From NCBI RefSeq assembly GCF_039822265.1, contig NZ_JBAJEX010000008.1:1-64000 (forward strand): a DNA stretch of 64,000 nucleotides, given 5' to 3'. The notes beneath the pieces were generated by a model that worked only from the letters and a program-made list of their open reading frames with translations, was not told the origin of the DNA and made no database searches. Position numbers and translations under genes: made by a program. Below are positions 27,286-36,540 of the stretch, one piece after another. This DNA comes from Thiobacter sp. AK1 (GTDB lineage Bacteria; Pseudomonadota; Gammaproteobacteria; Burkholderiales; Thiobacteraceae). Within the stretch, counting starts at the first letter, position 1, and each line of letters opens with the position of its first letter.

Positions 27286-28103
27286 GCGAACCACAAGCCG
27301 CCTCCCCGGGTCACGAGCCTTCCTCGCCCACGGTGGGGGAGATGTTGCGCGAAGCGCGCGCTCGCCGCCAGCTGTCGGCAGCCGATGTGGCGCGGCACCT
27401 GCGCCTGAGCCTGCGCCAGGTGGAGGCCCTGGAGCGCAACGACTTCGCGTCCCTGCCCGGCAATACCTTCGTGCGCGGCTTCATCCGCAACTACGCGCGG
27501 CTGACGCAAATCGACGCCGCACCCCTGCTCGCCGCTTACGAGGCAGCGCAGCCTCAGGCCACGAGCGGGAAGCCTGCGCCGCGCGCGCCAGGCATCGACA
27601 TCTCGCCCCGACCCTCACGGCGCTGGCTCATCTATCTGGCAGGCGCCTTCGTCGTCTTCGTGGGTGTGCCGCTCGCCATCTACGCTCTGTTGCAGGACGA
27701 CGGACGCAGCCTCCCGCGCGCTGCGCCCGTGCCCCCCACCGCTTTCGCGCCGCTGCCTTCCGGGCGAGGCAAAGGGGAAGTGCCGCTCCCGTCCACGCCG
27801 CCGCTGCCGGCAGAAACATCGCCGCCAACCCGCGTGGCCAGCCAGGGGGCGGAGCAGCCTCTCCCGACGGCGACCCTGCATTTCAGCTTCGACGAGGATG
27901 CCTGGGTCGAGGTGCGCGACGGGCAGGGACGTAAGCTCATCGCCCAGCTCAACCGCAAAGGGAATGAACAAACCTTGACGGGCCAGGGGCCGTTCAGCGT
28001 GGTAGTGGGCAACGCAGCCCACGTGCGTCTCACCTATAATGGCAAGCCGGTCGATCTCGCCCCTTACGTCAAGGTCAACGTTGCCCGCCTCACCCTGGAG
28101 TAG
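27282..28103 (+). CDS. rodZ: Cell-shape protein RodZ (HTH and DUF4115 domains)
   Basis: RodZ is a bitopic membrane protein that links MreB filaments to the wall-synthesis machinery. The 273-residue protein has an N-terminal Xre-type helix-turn-helix (about 16-80, with [19 protein letters not shown] and [12 protein letters not shown]), one membrane helix (about 113-135), a proline-rich linker and a C-terminal periplasmic DUF4115 domain (about 195-272, with [15 protein letters not shown]). It overlaps the pilW end by 4 bases and ispG begins 3 bases later. Confidence 0.92.
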   Translation: MSEPQAASPGHEPSSPTVGEMLREARARRQLSAADVARHLRLSLRQVEALERNDFASLPGNTFVRGFIRNYARLTQIDAAPLLAAYEAAQPQATSGKPAPRAPGIDISPRPSRRWLIYLAGAFVVFVGVPLAIYALLQDDGRSLPRAAPVPPTAFAPLPSGRGKGEVPLPSTPPLPAETSPPTRVASQGAEQPLPTATLHFSFDEDAWVEVRDGQGRKLIAQLNRKGNEQTLTGQGPFSVVVGNAAHVRLTYNGKPVDLAPYVKVNVARLTLE

Positions 28104-28105
28104 CC

Positions 28106-29230
28106 ATGCATTCCGTCGAGATCCCCCGTCGCAAAAGCCGCCAAATCATGGTCGGCAACGTCCCCGTGGGAGGGGGCGCGCCCATTTCCGTGCAGACCAT
28201 GACCAACACGGAGACTCGCGATGTGGAAGCGACGCTGGCGCAAATCGAGCGGGCTGCCAAAGCCGGCGCCGACATCGTGCGCGTCTCGGTGCCGAGCATG
28301 GAGGCGGCGGAAGCCTTCGGGGCGATTCGGCGGCGCTCTCCGGTGCCACTTGTGGCCGACATTCACTTCGATTACCGCATCGCCCTGCGCGTCGCCGAGC
28401 TGGGTGCCGATTGTCTGCGCATCAACCCGGGCAACATCGGTCGCGAAGACCGCGTGCGAGCGGTGGTGCAATCGGCCAAGGACCACGGCATTCCCATCCG
28501 CATTGGGGTCAATGCCGGTTCCCTGGAGAAGGATCTGCAACGGAAATACGGCGAGCCCACACCCCAGGCGCTGGTGGAATCCGCTCTGCGCCATGTGGAG
28601 ATCCTCGACCGTCTCGATTTTCAGGATTTCAAGGTCAGCGTGAAGGCCTCCGACGTGTTCATGGCGGTGGAGGCTTACCGCCTGCTGGCGCGACAGATCG
28701 AGCAGCCCTTGCACTTGGGCATCACCGAGGCAGGTGGGCTTCGCGCCGGTACCGTGAAATCCGCCATCGGTATCGGCATGCTGCTCGCCGAGGGAATCGG
28801 CGATACCCTGCGCGTGTCGCTGGCGGCCGATCCGGTGGAGGAGGTGCGCGTTGGCTTCGACATCCTCAAGAGCCTGCATCTGCGCAACAAAGGCGTGAAC
28901 ATCGTCGCCTGCCCGTCCTGTTCGCGCCAGGAATTCGACGTGATCAAGACGGTCAATGCGCTGGAAGCGCGACTGGAAGACGTGCTGGAGCCTCTCACGG
29001 TGGCAGTGATCGGCTGCTGCGTGAATGGTCCGGGCGAGGCGCGCGAGGCCGACATCGGGCTGGCGGGCGGCGCGCCCAGCTTGCTCTACGTGGGCGGCAA
29101 GCCCAGCCACAAGGTGGAGGCGGCAGAACTGGTGGATGAGCTGGAACGCCAGGTGCGGGCGCATCTTGCCGCCAGGAAGGAGACGGGCGCGGCCACGCCC
29201 CGCACCATTCCCATCAAGGCCGCAAATTAG
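28106..29230 (+). CDS. ispG: 4-hydroxy-3-methylbut-2-enyl-diphosphate synthase (flavodoxin)
   Basis: IspG performs the penultimate step of the MEP isoprenoid pathway, converting MEcPP to HMBPP with a 4Fe-4S cluster. The 374-residue protein has the TIM-barrel start ([19 protein letters not shown]) and the cluster ligands C269 and C272 in [10 protein letters not shown] and C305 in GCCVNGPGE with the nearby catalytic Glu. The C-terminus is slightly extended by a hydrophilic tail after residue 350. A strong hairpin follows the stop. Confidence 0.97.
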   Translation: MHSVEIPRRKSRQIMVGNVPVGGGAPISVQTMTNTETRDVEATLAQIERAAKAGADIVRVSVPSMEAAEAFGAIRRRSPVPLVADIHFDYRIALRVAELGADCLRINPGNIGREDRVRAVVQSAKDHGIPIRIGVNAGSLEKDLQRKYGEPTPQALVESALRHVEILDRLDFQDFKVSVKASDVFMAVEAYRLLARQIEQPLHLGITEAGGLRAGTVKSAIGIGMLLAEGIGDTLRVSLAADPVEEVRVGFDILKSLHLRNKGVNIVACPSCSRQEFDVIKTVNALEARLEDVLEPLTVAVIGCCVNGPGEAREADIGLAGGAPSLLYVGGKPSHKVEAAELVDELERQVRAHLAARKETGAATPRTIPIKAAN

Positions 29231-29247
29231 CGTCAAACACGGATGGC

Positions 29248-29293
29248 GTTTCCTTCCCGCCGCGCTTGCCAGCAGCGGGAGGCGGAAGGAAAC
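29248..29293 (+). terminator. Large hairpin downstream of ispG
   Basis: GTTTCCTTCCCGCC at 29248-29261 pairs with GGCGGAAGGAAAC at 29281-29293, a 13-bp stem with one bulged base and an 18-base loop. It begins 18 bases after the ispG stop. No T-run follows, so termination is uncertain; it may instead protect or process the message. The right arm contains GGAAGGA, which could be the ribosome-binding site of an ATG at 29298. Confidence 0.45.
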
Positions 29294-29400
29294 ACTCATG
29301 GCGAGGCGTGGTTTCGGCGTCGAGGGTGGCCCATCGCCATCACCGGTGGGCTTTCCCACGCGAAGGCGGCCATTCCTGGAAGAGACGACGGAAAAAGGGG

Positions 29401-29433
29401 GCGGGCTGGCGCCCGCCGAGGTGGATTTTTGCA
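29401..29433 (+). terminator. Possible second hairpin with T-run before the DUF3050 gene
   Basis: GGCGGGC at about 29400-29406 pairs with GCCCGCC at 29411-29417 around a TGGC loop. A T-run (29426-29430) follows eight bases later. It resembles a weak Rho-independent terminator between ispG and the gene starting at 29448. Confidence 0.35.
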
Positions 29434-29447
29434 CAGAAAAACGAGCC

Positions 29448-30239
29448 ATGGCGAAGCAATTGGATCTGAGCGGTGTAGAACCGCTGCGCAGCAAGCTGGC
29501 CAAGCATCCAATCTATGGACGGGTGCGCGATCGAGCAGCCCTGCGCGTCTTCATGGAACACCATGTCTATCCCGTGTGGGATTTCATGTCTCTGGTGAAA
29601 TTCCTGCAGGGCGTGATCGCCCCCACCAGCGTGCCCTGGGTGCCACGGGGGGATGCCGCGGTGCGCCGCTTCATCAACGAAATCGTGCTGGAAGAGGAGT
29701 CGGACGAGGGCGTGCCCGGTGCCTGCCACACTTACAACTACGCCAGTCATTTCGAGCTTTATTGCGCGGCGATGAGCGAGGTGGGCGCTGATCCAACACC
29801 CGCGCGCACCTTCGTCGAGCTGGCGGAAAGCAGCGGCATCGAGGTCGCGCTGGCGACGGGAAACGTGCCGGAACCGGCGCGCGAGTTTATGCGTACCACC
29901 TTCGACTTCATCGCCAGCGGCAAGCCGCATGTGGTAGCGGCGGCGTTTTCCCTGGGCCGAGAGAGCGTGATTCCTTCCATGTTCCGCGCGCTACTGGAAC
30001 GCATGGGCGTCACGCGGGAGCAGGCACCTGCCTTCCACTACTACCTGGAGCGTCATATCCATCTCGACGAAGGCACGCACGCGCCGTTGGCGCTCAAGCT
30101 GCTGGAGAACCTGTGTGGGGGCGAGCGAGAGCGCATCGCCGAAGCACGGCAGGCAGCTTGCGCCGCGCTCAGTGCCCGCATCCGTTTCTGGGACGGCGTG
30201 CTGGCTGCGCTCCCCGGGTCGGCCTCGGCTGCCGCCTGA
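29448..30239 (+). CDS. DUF3050 family protein (heme-oxygenase-like fold)
   Basis: The 263-residue soluble protein has many conserved His and acidic residues: [19 protein letters not shown] (about 36-54), EEESDEG (near 84), and the C-terminal [20 protein letters not shown] (about 194-213). This pattern fits DUF3050 proteins, an all-helical family related to heme-oxygenase-like folds, some with possible di-metal sites. The function is unknown. ATG 29448 gives the usual family start. ATG 29298, with GGAAGGA upstream, would add a 50-residue low-complexity extension. It separates ispG from hisS, which are neighbours in related genomes. Confidence 0.75.
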   Translation: MAKQLDLSGVEPLRSKLAKHPIYGRVRDRAALRVFMEHHVYPVWDFMSLVKFLQGVIAPTSVPWVPRGDAAVRRFINEIVLEEESDEGVPGACHTYNYASHFELYCAAMSEVGADPTPARTFVELAESSGIEVALATGNVPEPAREFMRTTFDFIASGKPHVVAAAFSLGRESVIPSMFRALLERMGVTREQAPAFHYYLERHIHLDEGTHAPLALKLLENLCGGERERIAEARQAACAALSARIRFWDGVLAALPGSASAAA

Positions 30240-30245
30240 ATCGGG

Positions 30246-30251
30246 TAGAAT
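30246..30251 (+). promoter_or_regulatory. Candidate -10 element of hisS
   Basis: TAGAAT lies 31 bases before the hisS ATG, just after the DUF3050 stop, in a GGGTAGAATCCC context. The -35 is weak. Confidence 0.35.
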
Positions 30252-30276
30252 CCCGCCTTTTACGGAAGTACACCCC

Positions 30277-31539
30277 ATGGCTGTCAGCCTTCAAGCCGTT
30301 CGCGGGATGAATGACATCCTGCCCCAGCAGATCCACGCCTGGGAATGGTTCGAGGATACGGTGCGCGATTGGCTGGCGTCTTACGGCTATCGCGGCATCC
30401 GCACGCCCATCGTCGAACACACTGCCTTGTTCAAGCGTGCCATCGGTGAAGTCACGGACATCGTCGAGAAGGAGATGTACACCTTCGAGGATGCCCTCAA
30501 CGGCGAGAGCCTCACCTTGCGTCCGGAGGGGACCGCGGCCTGCGTGCGTGCCGCGCTGCAGCACGGTTTGTTGGCCCAGGGACTGCAGCGGCTGTGGTAC
30601 ATGGGGCCCATGTTCCGGCACGAGCGTCCCCAGCGGGGACGCTATCGACAGTTCCACCAGGTGGGCGTGGAGGCGCTGGGCTGGCCCGGTCCCGACATGG
30701 ATGTGGAGCACATCGTAATGATCGCCCGCCTCTGGAAACGGCTGGGCATCACCGACGTGGCGCTCGAGATCAATACCCTGGGCACGGCCGAGGACCGGGC
30801 TCGGCATCGGGCGCGCCTGATCCACTACCTGGAGCGGCATCAGGACCTGCTGGACGAAGACGCGCGGCGGCGCCTTTACACCAATCCCTTGCGCATCCTG
30901 GACAGCAAGAATCCTGCCCTGCAGGAATTGGTGGCGGAAGCCCCCAAGCTTTTGGACGATCTGGACGAGGTCTCGCTAGTTCACTTCGAGGGTGTGCAGG
31001 CTCGGTTGCGGCAGGCCGGCGTGTCCTTCGTCATCAATCCGCGCCTGGTGCGCGGGCTGGATTACTACAACTTCACCGTTTTCGAATGGGTCACCCACAA
31101 GCTCGGAGCCCAGGGCACCCTCTGCGCCGGTGGCCGTTATGACGGGCTGGTCGAGCAATTGGGTGGCCGGCCCACGCCTGCCTGCGGCTTCGCCCTCGGC
31201 ATCGAGCGGGTGCTCGCCCTGCGCGAAGAGCAGGGCCAGCGGGTGGCGCCCAGCGGGCCGGATGTCTATGTGGTGCATGCGGGAAGCGGCGTGGAAAGCC
31301 ATGCCTTGTCCATCGCCGAAGGTCTGCGTGACGCGGGCTTCAAGGTCGTGCTCCATTGCGGCGGTGGCAGCTTCAAATCGCAGATGAAGAAGGCCGACGC
31401 CAGTGGCGCGCGCTTCGCCCTCATCATCGGTGAGGACGAGATGGCGCGGGGCGTGGTGGGCGTAAAGGCGCTGCGGGAGGCGGCAGAACAGGTGCAGGCC
31501 ACGCGGGAGGAGCTGCCGGATCTGCTGCGGCGGCCTTGA
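30277..31539 (+). CDS. hisS: Histidyl-tRNA synthetase
   Basis: This class II synthetase charges tRNA-His. The 420-residue product has motif 1 near residue 50, motif 2 (about 106-128, [20 protein letters not shown]), the histidine-specific loops [15 protein letters not shown] and [13 protein letters not shown], motif 3 (about 300-312, [12 protein letters not shown]), and a C-terminal anticodon-binding domain (about 325-418). ATG 30277 begins [16 protein letters not shown], the canonical start. The cluster hisS-yfgM-bamB-der is conserved. Confidence 0.97.
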   Translation: MAVSLQAVRGMNDILPQQIHAWEWFEDTVRDWLASYGYRGIRTPIVEHTALFKRAIGEVTDIVEKEMYTFEDALNGESLTLRPEGTAACVRAALQHGLLAQGLQRLWYMGPMFRHERPQRGRYRQFHQVGVEALGWPGPDMDVEHIVMIARLWKRLGITDVALEINTLGTAEDRARHRARLIHYLERHQDLLDEDARRRLYTNPLRILDSKNPALQELVAEAPKLLDDLDEVSLVHFEGVQARLRQAGVSFVINPRLVRGLDYYNFTVFEWVTHKLGAQGTLCAGGRYDGLVEQLGGRPTPACGFALGIERVLALREEQGQRVAPSGPDVYVVHAGSGVESHALSIAEGLRDAGFKVVLHCGGGSFKSQMKKADASGARFALIIGEDEMARGVVGVKALREAAEQVQATREELPDLLRRP

Positions 31540-31564
31540 CGGCAATCGAGAGAAAGAAGACACG

Positions 31565-32200
31565 ATGGCATTGGATTTGCAAGAACAGGAACAACTGGAC
31601 GCTGTCCAGGCCTGGTGGAAGGCCCATGGCAACAAGGTCGTGGCAGGCGTGCTGGCGTTCGTGCTGGCGGTCGCCGCCTATCGCGGCTGGAGCTGGTACG
31701 AGGTACGCCAGCGCAACGAAGCCGCGCGTCTGTACCAGGTGCTGGAACAGGCCTTCACTGGCGGCGACACCAAGAAGGTGCGCGCGCTAGCCGGCGAAAT
31801 CATGGACAAATATGCGCGCACGCCTTACGCGCTGGATGCCGCGCTTCTCGCCGCCAAGGCCAATTCCCAGGCAGGGGATCGCAAGAGTGCGAAAAGCCAG
31901 CTGGAATGGGTGATCGCGCATGCCCGCGATGGCGCCAGCCGCGACCTGGCGCGTCTAAACCTGGCGGCCTTGCTCCTTGACGACAAAGAGTACGATGCCG
32001 CCCTCAAAACCCTCGATGCGCCCCATGATGCCGCCTTCGAGCTGCTATTCCAGGAACGGCGCGGCGACGTGTTGGCCGCCCAGGGCAAGCATAAGGAGGC
32101 GGCCGCGGCCTACCGCGCAGCGTTGGCGCGTCTGGCCCAGGACAGCCCGGCGCGAGCCATTCTGGAAATCAAGCTGGATAGCCTGGAAAGCCGCGGATGA
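31565..32200 (+). CDS. yfgM: Ancillary SecYEG translocon / periplasmic chaperone YfgM-like protein
   Basis: The 211-residue bitopic inner-membrane protein has one N-terminal membrane helix (about 24-42, GNKVVAGVLAFVLAVAAY) and a periplasmic TPR_21 domain. YfgM of E. coli binds SecYEG and PpiD and helps hand proteins to periplasmic chaperones. Its position between hisS and bamB is the conserved one. GAAAGAAG before ATG 31565 serves as ribosome-binding site. It overlaps bamB by 4 bases. Confidence 0.9.
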   Translation: MALDLQEQEQLDAVQAWWKAHGNKVVAGVLAFVLAVAAYRGWSWYEVRQRNEAARLYQVLEQAFTGGDTKKVRALAGEIMDKYARTPYALDAALLAAKANSQAGDRKSAKSQLEWVIAHARDGASRDLARLNLAALLLDDKEYDAALKTLDAPHDAAFELLFQERRGDVLAAQGKHKEAAAAYRAALARLAQDSPARAILEIKLDSLESRG

Positions 32201-33375
32201 AGTTTTCTGCCTGTCGCTCCGTGTGCAGGACGGCGCTCGCCGTGGCGGTACTCTTCCTGGCCGCCGGGTGTGCCAGCGTGGGTGAGGTGTGGGACGACTG
32301 GTTCGGCACCTCGGCTCGGCGCGAGGTGCCCGCCCCACTCTTGGAATTCACCCCGAGCGTGCGGGTAGCCGTGCGTGCCAAGGCCCAGATCGGGAGCGCG
32401 GGCAATGCCGTGTTCGTGCCGGGCTTCACCCAGGACGCCGTGTTCGCTGCTGCCGCCGACGGCCGTCTCGCGCGCTTCGAACTGGCGACCGGGCGTGAGC
32501 TATGGCAGGTGAAGCTCAAGCAGCGCCTGTCCGCAGGCGTAGGCGTGGGGCCCAAGCTGGTGGTGGTGGCCGGGCCCAAAGGCGAGGTATTCGCCTACGA
32601 TCATGACGGCAAGCTGGTGTGGCAGACTCGGGTATCCAGCGAGGTGCTGGCGGTACCAGTGGTGACCCAGGACAGCGTCTATGTGCGCAGCCTGGACGGC
32701 CGCATCCATGCCCTAGATGCGGCCACCGGCCAGCGCAGGTGGTTCTACCAGCGCGCCATACCCGCCCTGACCGTGCGCAACACCGCCGGCCTGCTCGTGG
32801 ACCGCAACGGCGTGTTCGCTGGCTTCGGCGGCGGCAAGCTGGTGGCGCTGGAGGCGGGCACCGGCACAGTGGCCTGGGAGGCAACGGTGGCGCAGCCGCG
32901 GGGGGTGAGCGAGCTGGAACGCATCGCCGATGTCACCAGCAATCCGGTTACCGATGGCCAGCTCATTTGCGCCGCGGCCTTCCAAGGACGCGTGGCCTGC
33001 TTCGACATCAACACCGGCGCGCCCGTCTGGGGACGGGAGCTATCTAGCTTCACTGGCGTCGCCCTGGATGCGCGCAATCTCTATGTCACCGAGGCGCGTG
33101 GCGCGCTGCATGCCTTCGACAAGGGCAGCGGCGCTTCCGTCTGGAAACAAGACAAGCTTGCTTTGCGCCAGCTTTCGGGGCCGGCGCTGTACCGGGGTTA
33201 CGTGGTGGTGGGCGATCTACAAGGGCAGGTGCATTTCCTGTCGCGGGAAGACGGCGCCTTTGCCGCGCGCATCGCCACCGACGGCAGTCCGATCCGCGCC
33301 ACGCCCCAGGTGACGCCTCAGGGCGTGCTGGTGCAGACCCTCAAAGGCGGTCTTTACCTGCTCGGCCTCGATTGA
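32197..33375 (+). CDS. bamB: Outer-membrane protein assembly factor BamB
   Basis: BamB is a lipoprotein of the BAM complex that inserts beta-barrel proteins into the outer membrane. The 392-residue product has a signal peptide with lipobox Cys C25 (LAAGCASV) followed by an eight-bladed PQQ-type beta-propeller. The recurrent blade motifs are visible ([37 protein letters not shown]). The start ATG overlaps the yfgM stop by 4 bases, and der follows after 16 bases. Confidence 0.95.
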   Translation: MKFSACRSVCRTALAVAVLFLAAGCASVGEVWDDWFGTSARREVPAPLLEFTPSVRVAVRAKAQIGSAGNAVFVPGFTQDAVFAAAADGRLARFELATGRELWQVKLKQRLSAGVGVGPKLVVVAGPKGEVFAYDHDGKLVWQTRVSSEVLAVPVVTQDSVYVRSLDGRIHALDAATGQRRWFYQRAIPALTVRNTAGLLVDRNGVFAGFGGGKLVALEAGTGTVAWEATVAQPRGVSELERIADVTSNPVTDGQLICAAAFQGRVACFDINTGAPVWGRELSSFTGVALDARNLYVTEARGALHAFDKGSGASVWKQDKLALRQLSGPALYRGYVVVGDLQGQVHFLSREDGAFAARIATDGSPIRATPQVTPQGVLVQTLKGGLYLLGLD

Positions 33376-33391
33376 GGTCTTCATTGCCTCC

Positions 33392-34792
33392 ATGAAACCC
33401 ACCATCGTCCTCGTCGGGCGGCCCAACGTGGGCAAGTCCACGCTGTTCAACCGCCTCACCCGTTCCCGTGCGGCGCTCGTCGCGGACCTGCCCGGCCTCA
33501 CCCGCGACCGCCACTACGGGCATGGCCGCGTGGGCAGCAAGCCCTACCTGGTGGTGGACACAGGTGGCTTCGAGCCAGTGGCGAAAGACGGCATCATGCA
33601 CGAAATGGCGCGCCAGACCTTGGCTGCGGTGGACGAGGCGGATGCCGTGGTGTTCCTGGTGGACGCGCGCCAGGGTCTCACGGCCCAGGACCAGACCATC
33701 GCCGATACCCTGCGCCGCGCCGGCCGACCCGTTTATCTGGCGGTGAACAAGGCGGAGGGCATGGATTCTGCCGTGGTGGCCGCAGAATTCCACGAACTGG
33801 GACTGGGCGATCCGCTGCCCATCTCGGCCAGCCACGGTGAAGGCGTGCACGAACTGATGGACATCGTGTTGGAGCCATTTCCAGCGCAAGAGCAGGTCGA
33901 GGAAGCCGAACATCCCAAGATCGCCATCATCGGTCGGCCCAACGTGGGCAAGTCGACGCTGCTCAACAGCCTGCTCGGGGAAGAACGCGTGATCGCTTTT
34001 GATCAGCCGGGCACCACCCGCGACAGCATCTATGTGGACTTCACACGCAACGACAAGCACTACACCCTGATCGATACCGCTGGTGTGCGCCGCAAGGGTC
34101 GTGTGTTCGAGGCCATCGAGAAATTCTCGGTGATCAAGACGCTGCAGGCGATCGAAGATGCCAACGTGGTGGTGCTGGTGCTGGATGCGCGCCAGGACAT
34201 CTCCGACCAGGATGCCCATCTCGCTGGCTTCGTGCTGGAGGCGGGCAAGGCCATGGTGGTGGCGGTCAACAAGTGGGACGGGTTGGACGACTACCGGCGC
34301 GAACAGGTGAAGCGGGCAGTCGCCCATCGCTTCGCCTTTCTGGCCTTCGCGCGGGTGCATTACCTGTCGGCATTGCAGGGCACGGGACTGGCTGCGCTGT
34401 TCAAATCCATCGACGAGGCCTATGCCGCGGCCATGGCGAAACTGCCCACTCCTCAGGTCACGCGCGTGCTCAAGGAAGCGGTGCTTGCCCATGCGCCACC
34501 ACGCGCTGGCCAGTTTAGGCCGAAGCTGCGCTATGCTCACCAGGGCGGCACCAACCCGCCCGTGATCGTCATCCATGGCACCAATGTCCTGGCCATACCC
34601 GAGAGCTATCGGCGTTATCTGGAAAACACCTTTCGTGAGGCCTTCGCGCTGCGCGGCACACCGCTCAGGGTGGAATTCAAGCAAGGGCACAATCCTTATG
34701 CGGAAAAGAAGCCCGCGCCTCTGACCAAGCGCCAGGAGGCGAAGAAACGCCGCCACCGGCGCTACCTCAAGAAAACATTCGGACGCCAATGA
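33392..34792 (+). CDS. der: Ribosome-assembly GTPase Der (EngA)
   Basis: Der acts in maturation of the 50S subunit and is unique in having two tandem GTPase domains. In the 466-residue protein the first G1 motif GRPNVGKST is at about 8-16 with the following G3 DTGGFEP. The second G1 GRPNVGKST lies at about 181-189, with DTAGVRRK as its G3 and NKWDGLD as its G4. The C-terminal KH-like domain (about 365-440) precedes a basic tail rich in Lys and Arg. A 336-base non-coding gap follows. Confidence 0.97.
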   Translation: MKPTIVLVGRPNVGKSTLFNRLTRSRAALVADLPGLTRDRHYGHGRVGSKPYLVVDTGGFEPVAKDGIMHEMARQTLAAVDEADAVVFLVDARQGLTAQDQTIADTLRRAGRPVYLAVNKAEGMDSAVVAAEFHELGLGDPLPISASHGEGVHELMDIVLEPFPAQEQVEEAEHPKIAIIGRPNVGKSTLLNSLLGEERVIAFDQPGTTRDSIYVDFTRNDKHYTLIDTAGVRRKGRVFEAIEKFSVIKTLQAIEDANVVVLVLDARQDISDQDAHLAGFVLEAGKAMVVAVNKWDGLDDYRREQVKRAVAHRFAFLAFARVHYLSALQGTGLAALFKSIDEAYAAAMAKLPTPQVTRVLKEAVLAHAPPRAGQFRPKLRYAHQGGTNPPVIVIHGTNVLAIPESYRRYLENTFREAFALRGTPLRVEFKQGHNPYAEKKPAPLTKRQEAKKRRHRRYLKKTFGRQ

Positions 34793-34852
34793 AAGTGTCT
34801 ACTGCGCGGCGCGGAACGGAACTCAAATGGGTCAATCCCCGTCACACGAGTG

Positions 34853-34995
34853 CTTGAACCCAGATCATCCATTGGATCGGCGCGTGCCCGATGAACTGCA
34901 CTGCACATCGAGATCCATGGTTTTGGCATCACACCCGTGCCTGCGCGGGTGGGGGCGGGCCCATCCCGGATGTTGATGGATGATCCGGGTTGAAG
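34853..34995. repeat. MITE-like element with 20-bp inverted ends between der and hfq
   Basis: The outer arms at 34853-34872 (cttgaacccagatcatccat) and 34976-34995 are inverted copies with 18 of 20 matches. The 143-base unit contains a further hairpin (CACCCG / CGGGTG, 34932-34951) and has no reading frame of note. It occupies most of the der-hfq gap (34793-35128). The shape fits a short non-autonomous transposon or a REP/BIME-type repeat. No target duplication is obvious. Confidence 0.5.
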
Positions 34996-35040
34996 CGGGC
35001 TGAGCCGGCCCAATTCTTAGGCAAGTCACGGCTTTTGTTC

Positions 35041-35046
35041 TATTAT
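35041..35046 (+). promoter_or_regulatory. Candidate -10 element of hfq
   Basis: TATTAT lies 83 bases before the hfq ATG in a locally AT-richer patch. TTAGGC at 18 bases upstream is a weak -35. The distance implies a leader of about 75 bases. Confidence 0.35.
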
Positions 35047-35063
35047 GTGACCGTCGGGAGGGT

Positions 35064-35087
35064 TCCCGGGCGCTGCGAGTCCCGGGA
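35064..35087 (+). other. Hairpin in the hfq leader
   Basis: TCCCGGG and CCCGGGA form a 7-bp perfect stem with a 10-base loop, 41 bases before the hfq start codon. It is followed by GCCGGATCAGCAAACC without a T-run. It could be a stability element or part of Hfq autoregulation, which is known for E. coli hfq but not demonstrated here. Confidence 0.35.
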
Positions 35088-35128
35088 GGCCGGATCAGCA
35101 AACCAGACATCAAAGCATTGGAGAATCC

Positions 35129-35365
35129 ATGAGCGGCAAAGGGCAATTGTTACAAGACCCGTTTCTGAATACTTTACGCAAAGAGCATATCCCGGTCTCG
35201 ATCTATCTCGTGAACGGCATCAAGCTGCAGGGCCAGATCGAATCCTTCGACCAATACGTGGTGCTGCTCAAGAACACCGTGACCCAGATGGTTTACAAGC
35301 ACGCCATTTCCACGGTCGTTCCGACCCGTCCGGTGCACATCTCCCACGATGCCCCCGACGCCTGA
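35129..35365 (+). CDS. hfq: RNA chaperone Hfq
   Basis: Hfq is a hexameric Sm-like protein that pairs small RNAs with target messages. The 78-residue product has the Sm1 motif ([22 protein letters not shown]) with the proximal-face residues, and the Sm2 motif [15 protein letters not shown] (about 56-70). The acidic tail is very short (HISHDAPDA). A weak purine stretch (TTGGAGAATCC) precedes the ATG. The gene overlaps hflX by 17 bases, in the conserved der-hfq-hflX-hflKC order. Confidence 0.97.
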   Translation: MSGKGQLLQDPFLNTLRKEHIPVSIYLVNGIKLQGQIESFDQYVVLLKNTVTQMVYKHAISTVVPTRPVHISHDAPDA

Positions 35366-36497
35366 AGGACTGGCGTCCGTTTCTGCTGCGCGGCCCCTGC
35401 ATCGGGCGGTGCTGGTCAGCATCGATTTCGGTGATCCAGACGAGGAAGAAAGCCTCGAGGAATTGCGCCGTCTGACCGAGAGCGCACGGGCCACGCCCCT
35501 GGCCCTGGTGACAGGCCGACGCAGCCGGCCGGACGCGGCCCTGTTCGCGGGTAGCGGCAAGGTGGAAGAGATCGCCCACCGCGTGGCGGAGACCGGCGCG
35601 GATGTGGTGATCTTCAACCACGAGCTTTCCCCGGGCCAGCAGCGCAATCTGGAGGGGCGCCTTAAGTGCCGGGTCATCGACCGCACCAGTTTGATCCTGG
35701 ACATCTTCGCCCAGCGCGCCCAATCCCACGAGGGCAAATTGCAGGTGGAACTCGCCCAACTGGAGCATCTCGCCACGCGTCTGGTCCGGGGCTGGACCCA
35801 CTTGGAGCGCCAAAAAGGTGGTATCGGCCTGCGTGGTCCCGGCGAGACGCAATTGGAAACAGACCGCCGGCTGCTCGCCAAGCGCGTGAAGCTGCTCAAG
35901 GAGCGCTTGGCGCGGCTGGGTCGCCAACGCCAGACCCAGCGTCGAGCCCGTGGCCGGCGCGACGTGTTCTCGGTGTCCGTGGTGGGCTATACCAATGCCG
36001 GCAAGTCCACTTTGTTCAACCGGCTGACCCATGCCCGCAGCTACGCCGCCGATCAATTGTTTGCCACCTTGGATACCACCTCGCGCCGCCTGTTCCTGCC
36101 GGAAGTGGGACCAGTGGTGCTGTCCGACACGGTGGGTTTCATCAAACGCCTGCCCCACACCTTGATCGAGGCCTTTCGTGCCACTCTGGAAGAAGCGGTG
36201 CAGGCCGATCTGTTGTTGCATGTAGTGGATGCGGCCTCACCCGTGCGCGATGAGCGCATTGCCCAGGTCAATGCCGTGCTGGCCGAGATCGGCGCACAGG
36301 ACATCCCGCAAATCCTCGTGTACAACAAGATCGACGCACGTGGCTTGGCGCCAGGCGTCGAGCGGGACGACTGTGGTAACATCTCGCGCGTCTGGGTAAG
36401 CGCCCATGCCGGCACTGGCCTGGACGGACTGCGGCTGGCCATCGCCGAGCGAGCTTCGGCGGCCCGCCTCGAGGCGCGGCCCGAAGCCGTGTGCTGA
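35349..36497 (+). CDS. hflX: Ribosome-associated GTPase HflX
   Basis: HflX binds and can split stalled ribosomes, and is linked to stress recovery. The 382-residue product has the N-terminal HflX domain (GSGKVEEI near 67, then [13 protein letters not shown]), a coiled-coil with [12 protein letters not shown], and a GTPase domain with G1 GYTNAGKST at about 213-221, G3 DTVGFI and G4 NKID. ATG 35349 overlaps hfq by 17 bases; a start slightly downstream cannot be excluded because the first 18 residues are not conserved. Confidence 0.95.
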   Translation: MPPTPEGLASVSAARPLHRAVLVSIDFGDPDEEESLEELRRLTESARATPLALVTGRRSRPDAALFAGSGKVEEIAHRVAETGADVVIFNHELSPGQQRNLEGRLKCRVIDRTSLILDIFAQRAQSHEGKLQVELAQLEHLATRLVRGWTHLERQKGGIGLRGPGETQLETDRRLLAKRVKLLKERLARLGRQRQTQRRARGRRDVFSVSVVGYTNAGKSTLFNRLTHARSYAADQLFATLDTTSRRLFLPEVGPVVLSDTVGFIKRLPHTLIEAFRATLEEAVQADLLLHVVDAASPVRDERIAQVNAVLAEIGAQDIPQILVYNKIDARGLAPGVERDDCGNISRVWVSAHAGTGLDGLRLAIAERASAARLEARPEAVC

Positions 36498-36540
36498 AGC
36501 GTCCCTACTGTTCCCACACGCAAGCTTGACTGGAATCCAC

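Noticed and set aside
29025-29447. In-frame extension of the DUF3050 gene back into ispG
   Set aside because: The frame is open, but the first part overlaps ispG coding sequence and shows no conserved protein features. Only starts at 29298 or 29448 are plausible.
28064-29503. Long antisense reading frame of 479 residues opposite ispG
   Set aside because: It has no family resemblance and skewed composition. It is the mirror of the codon bias of ispG in GC-rich DNA. The same applies to the frame of 482 residues opposite der (33341-34789) and the long frames opposite rnr and fimV.
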